In this document: piece by piece, positions 6,750 through 8,896 of the stretch
Layout: the number at the start of each line of letters is the position of its first letter
Numbering within the stretch: position 1 is the first letter of the stretch
Source: an uncultured Sphingomonas sp.
GTDB taxonomy: Bacteria > Pseudomonadota > Alphaproteobacteria > Sphingomonadales > Sphingomonadaceae
NCBI GenBank assembly: GCA_934555855.1
Contig: CAKTFL010000064.1
Coordinates: 1 to 8,896 of the forward strand
Length of the DNA: 8,896 nucleotides
Direction: 5' to 3'
Notes under the pieces: model-generated
The model's database searches: none
The model's input: only the letters and a program-made list of their open reading frames with translations
What the model was told of the DNA's origin: nothing
Translations under genes and position numbers: made by a program

Positions 6750-7242
6750 AGAATGTCATCTGGACGGTCAGCGTATCGCCATAGGAGCCAGGGGCCGGGT
6801 TCTGTCCCGCCGGAATGACGGGATACAGGGTCGCCGATCCCAGATTGGTGGTGAAGAACACGAAGGCGCTGCCCGAGATGGTGCGCGTCCCTCCCGAACC
6901 GTCGCCGAATATCTGGGTGCGCGCGGCATCAAGATAGACCTGATAGGCGAGGCGGTTGGGACCGCTGGTCAGATAGCGCGCGGTCGCGACGCCGCTTTGC
7001 CCGGGACTGAGGGAAATGGTGTAGTTCACCTGTTCCAGGCCAGAACATGACGCGGAAATGCTGGTGGTCGTTGTCACCTGCGTCTTGGTGACGGCATTAT
7101 AGGCGCCGAACGCGATCGGATTGGCCGTGACGTTGCACGAGGCGGCATGGGACGGCCCCGCAGCAAGAAAGGTCGCGCCGACAAGGGCAGCGGCAAGCGC
7201 CGCTGCCCTTGTCGGGACCAATCGGACTGACGGGAAAGCCAT
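6748..7242 (-). CDS. Spore-coat-U domain pilin lacking an N-terminal donor extension
   Basis: Secreted subunit of 164 residues from the spore-coat-U (SCPU) family, which builds CsuA/B-type chaperone/usher pili. The signal peptide covers residues 1-33 (GPSHA cleavage). The mature part contains C36 within ASCNVTANPIAFGAYN and C66 within SASCSG, the likely disulfide. It also has the family's YxVYLDAART and C-terminal PAGQNPAPGSYGDTLTVQMTF features. C36 is only the third mature residue, so there is almost no N-terminal segment to act as a donor strand, unlike the neighbouring pilin (7282-7791). It may therefore be a terminal or tip subunit; this is inference. It lies 39 bp after that pilin on the same strand and is probably co-transcribed. 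GGA six bases upstream supports the ATG at 7242. Its signal-peptide codons contain a perfect hairpin (7178-7215). Its stop is three bases from the trehalase stop. Confidence 0.9.
   Translation of the reverse strand: MAFPSVRLVPTRAAALAAALVGATFLAAGPSHAASCNVTANPIAFGAYNAVTKTQVTTTTSISASCSGLEQVNYTISLSPGQSGVATARYLTSGPNRLAYQVYLDAARTQIFGDGSGGTRTISGSAFVFFTTNLGSATLYPVIPAGQNPAPGSYGDTLTVQMTF
7178..7215 (-). repeat. Perfect 17-bp-stem hairpin inside the pilin signal-peptide codons
   Basis: On the plus strand CCGACAAGGGCAGCGGC (7178-7194) is followed by AAGC and then by its exact reverse complement (7199-7215). In the pilin mRNA this gives a 17-bp stem with a GCUU loop covering codons 10 to 22, that is 28 to 65 bases after the start codon. 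The outer arm (CCGACAAGG) is not alanine-coding, so a poly-alanine signal peptide alone does not explain the symmetry. Plausible roles are slowing translation, protecting the upstream major-pilin mRNA from 3' decay, or marking a cleavage site. Confidence 0.85.
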
Positions 7243-7281
7243 GCTTTATCCGCGACCTGACACGAGCAGCGCGGCGCGCGA

Positions 7282-7791
7282 TCAGTAGGTGATCGTCGCC
7301 GTCACGGTATCGGTGTACGAGCCCGGGGTCGGCAGCTGGCCGGCCGGGATGCGGCCATAGACGTTGATCGTCTGCGACGCGCCGATGCCGGTGCCGGCCA
7401 CGGTGTTGGTGCCCACCGTCGCGCCCCACAGCGCCGAACGCGCGGCATCGCTGTAGACGGCATAGTTCAGGGTCTGGCCGCCATTGGCCATCTTGCGCGT
7501 CGCGACCGTGGCGCCGCTGCCGCTGCCCGCGTCGAGGCCGACCGAGTAGTTGGTCGTGTTGGTGCAGCTGACCGCCAGCGTGGTGGCGGCGTCGAGCTGC
7601 CCCGAATTGTATGTCCCGAAGGCGAGCGGGTTGGCGGTGATCGAGCAGGTCGCCTGCACCGTGGCGGATACGGCCATGGAGGAATTGGCGGTAGCCGCGT
7701 GCGCGCTGCCGGCGCTTCCCAGCACAACAAGCGCAGCAAGCCCGGCCAGACGGCTGTGACGCAGGGCAGCGACAAATGCGCTTGACTTCAT
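7282..7791 (-). CDS. Spore-coat-U domain major pilin candidate
   Basis: Secreted SCPU-family pilus subunit of 169 residues (CsuA/B-like). The signal peptide covers residues 1-32 (SAHA before A33). The mature N-terminus, ATANSSMAVSATVQATCSI, places about 16 residues before C49 and alternates hydrophobic residues, as expected of a donor strand that completes the preceding subunit. C49 and C76 (AVSCTNT) are the likely disulfide pair. AYSDAAR-type and PAGQLPTPGSYTDTVTATITY segments are typical of the family. The ATG at 7791 is preferred because AAAGGA lies seven bases upstream and a clean signal peptide follows; an in-frame upstream start at 7854 would add 21 non-signal residues and overlap the promoter. 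It has its own likely promoter in the AT-rich gap upstream, which fits a subunit needed in many more copies than the usher. It is followed after 39 bp by the second pilin. Confidence 0.92.
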   Translation of the reverse strand: MKSSAFVAALRHSRLAGLAALVVLGSAGSAHAATANSSMAVSATVQATCSITANPLAFGTYNSGQLDAATTLAVSCTNTTNYSVGLDAGSGSGATVATRKMANGGQTLNYAVYSDAARSALWGATVGTNTVAGTGIGASQTINVYGRIPAGQLPTPGSYTDTVTATITY

Positions 7792-7841
7792 GACTTGGTC
7801 CTTTGTAATGCAATGTAACGTTGGGTTAGATTTCGTATCCC

Positions 7842-7870
7842 AATAAAATCCCACACCACAGTTAATTCAA
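7842..7870 (-). promoter_or_regulatory. Sigma70-like promoter of the pilin pair
   Basis: On the minus strand TTGAAT (7865-7870) and TTTATT (7842-7847) are separated by 17 bases, in a gap far more AT-rich than the flanking genes. A start near 7835 would leave a leader of about 44 bases ending in the AAAGGA ribosome-binding site. It would let the pilins be transcribed independently of the upstream usher. Each box matches the consensus at four positions. Confidence 0.45.
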
Positions 7871-7883
7871 ATATAATTTTGCT

Positions 7884-7909
7884 GATCACTTATCTTTATG
7901 ACTGTGATC
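7884..7909. repeat. GATCAC/GTGATC inverted repeat upstream of the pilin promoter
   Basis: GATCAC (7884-7889) and GTGATC (7904-7909) form a perfect 6-bp inverted repeat separated by 14 AT-rich bases. It lies between the usher stop codon and the pilin -35 box. The place fits an upstream regulator site. A weak hairpin at the usher 3' end is the alternative; no T tract follows on the minus strand. Confidence 0.3.
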
Positions 7910-7912
7910 GGA

Positions 7913-8896
7913 TTAATTGGTATTATCGTGAGTGCCAGAGTTATCACCGGAAGAATGGGTCATGTCGCAGACGGTATCTACCGTGGCGAGCGCACCATTA
8001 GCAGGGGGTGCGACCATATTGGCTTGGCATTGCGTGCCGTCCGGCATCGTCGCCTTGAACCGATGGGCGCCGACAAGGTCGGGAAAATAAGCCTGCCCGT
8101 CGAAACCGGACTCGGTGGCCTCGGCGCCGCCATCCAGGAACAGGCGTGATCCGACCGGCAGTGGGCTGCCGTCGGCCAGCCGGATGATGGCAAGCACCTC
8201 ATGCAGGCGCCGGACCCCGAACCGGGCGATCGCGCCCGACCGATCACCGGGGGCGACGCTGGCCTCCAGCTGCTGCCAATTCACGTCGAGCGGCAGGTCG
8301 CTCGGGTCGATCCCCAGCTTGTTCGGCTGGTAGGAGACCAGTCCGGGGACCAGCAGCCGGCCATGCGCGTTCGTCCGGCCGACCGGGCGATTGTTGAGCG
8401 TCACCGCCACATTGCCCAGCCCCTGCGTGTCGACCAGCGCAAAGCCGTCGGTGATCGTGTTGGCCGCGTAGACCGCGCCGCCCATGGCGACCACGCTGCC
8501 CCGTGCCGTCGCCTGGACGAAGGTGGAGCCGCCATAGCTGTCGATCCCCAGGCCGACATCGGCGCTGCGCCCCCGGTAGCGCATTTCGCCTAGCAGGCGT
8601 TTCGCGGCGCCGGTGGCGGCATAGGCGCGCCAGCCGATATCACCGGGGTCGAAGGCGGGACGGCTGGCGTCGATCGTCGCCTGGCCGCTCGACGTCTCAT
8701 ATTGGGTGTTGATCGAGCCGCGCCCGCCGAAGCGGAAGCTGATCCCGGCGGACATGGCCGCCTTGCGGCTCTTCAGATCGCCATAGCCGGTGGCATAGAG
8801 ATAGGCCCGGCCGAACAGTTCGCGCGAATAGGTCGCCGAGATCAGTGACGTGCGAACGCCCGGCCGCAGCACGAAGCCGCGGTCGGTCGCAAGGTC
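7913..8896 (-). CDS. Chaperone/usher pilus outer-membrane usher, C-terminal part (5' end outside the window)
   Basis: C-terminal 327 residues of a FimD/PapC/CsuD-type usher, the outer-membrane barrel through which chaperone-bound pilins are assembled and secreted. The frame is open to the right edge; a GTG at 8870-8872 is an internal valine, not a start. Visible are barrel strands (ATYSRELFGRAYLYATGYG), then the family core SFALVDT/PVGRT/LVPGL (here DGFALVDTQGL, RPVGRTNAHG, LVPGLVSYQPN). IDPSDLPLDV and the RSGAIARFGV segment follow. The C-terminal beta-sandwich domain shows PLPVGSRLF, GFDGQAYFPDL and two cysteines (fragment positions 290 and 310), a likely disulfide. A hydrophilic 17-residue tail after the last cysteine (DMTHSSGDNSGTHDNTN) seems longer than usual. 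Two pilin genes follow on the same strand after a 121-bp gap with its own promoter. A periplasmic chaperone gene is expected beyond the right edge. Confidence 0.92.
   Translation of the reverse strand, partial: DLATDRGFVLRPGVRTSLISATYSRELFGRAYLYATGYGDLKSRKAAMSAGISFRFGGRGSINTQYETSSGQATIDASRPAFDPGDIGWRAYAATGAAKRLLGEMRYRGRSADVGLGIDSYGGSTFVQATARGSVVAMGGAVYAANTITDGFALVDTQGLGNVAVTLNNRPVGRTNAHGRLLVPGLVSYQPNKLGIDPSDLPLDVNWQQLEASVAPGDRSGAIARFGVRRLHEVLAIIRLADGSPLPVGSRLFLDGGAEATESGFDGQAYFPDLVGAHRFKATMPDGTQCQANMVAPPANGALATVDTVCDMTHSSGDNSGTHDNTN

Noticed and set aside
7792..7854. Upstream start of the major pilin at 7854
   Set aside because: The added 21 residues are not signal-like, the start has no good ribosome-binding site, and it would overlap the likely promoter. 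AAAGGA before 7791 favours the shorter form.

Overview
The window is GC-rich, almost fully coding DNA that looks like an alphaproteobacterium of the sphingomonad type. The reasons are two large TonB-dependent receptors with a DIVVTG/DIVVVG-type TonB box, GC-biased codon use, long antisense shadow frames, and a spore-coat-U type chaperone/usher pilus locus. Taxonomy is an inference; the window has no rRNA or other marker gene.

Left half (1-6744): a divergent pair of outer-membrane TonB-dependent receptors. Receptor 1 runs leftwards from 2473 and leaves the window just before its C-terminus. Receptor 2 runs rightwards (2646-5108). They share a 172-bp intergenic region with a good sigma70-like promoter for receptor 1, a weaker candidate for receptor 2, and several repeated or palindromic GC-rich elements that could bind a shared regulator. 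A periplasmic alpha,alpha-trehalase of family GH37 starts 25 bp after receptor 2 on the same strand and is probably co-transcribed. The simplest reading is a small carbohydrate-uptake locus: receptors bring trehalose or a trehalose-containing compound across the outer membrane, and the trehalase splits trehalose to two glucoses in the periplasm. The substrate of the receptors is inferred only from this neighbourhood.

Right half (6748-8896): three genes on the minus strand form the downstream part of a chaperone/usher pilus cluster. They are the C-terminal part of an outer-membrane usher (its 5' end lies beyond 8896), a spore-coat-U domain pilin with a donor-strand-like N-terminal extension, and a second pilin of the same family whose mature form starts almost at the first cysteine and so seems to lack that extension. 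An AT-rich gap with a likely promoter separates the usher from the pilins. The second pilin gene carries a perfect 17-bp-stem hairpin inside its signal-peptide codons.

The trehalase and the last pilin converge with only three bases between their stop codons, and a bipartite hairpin spans that junction. There are no RNA genes, transposases, CRISPR arrays or clear horizontal-transfer marks. No intergenic stretch is longer than 172 bp.
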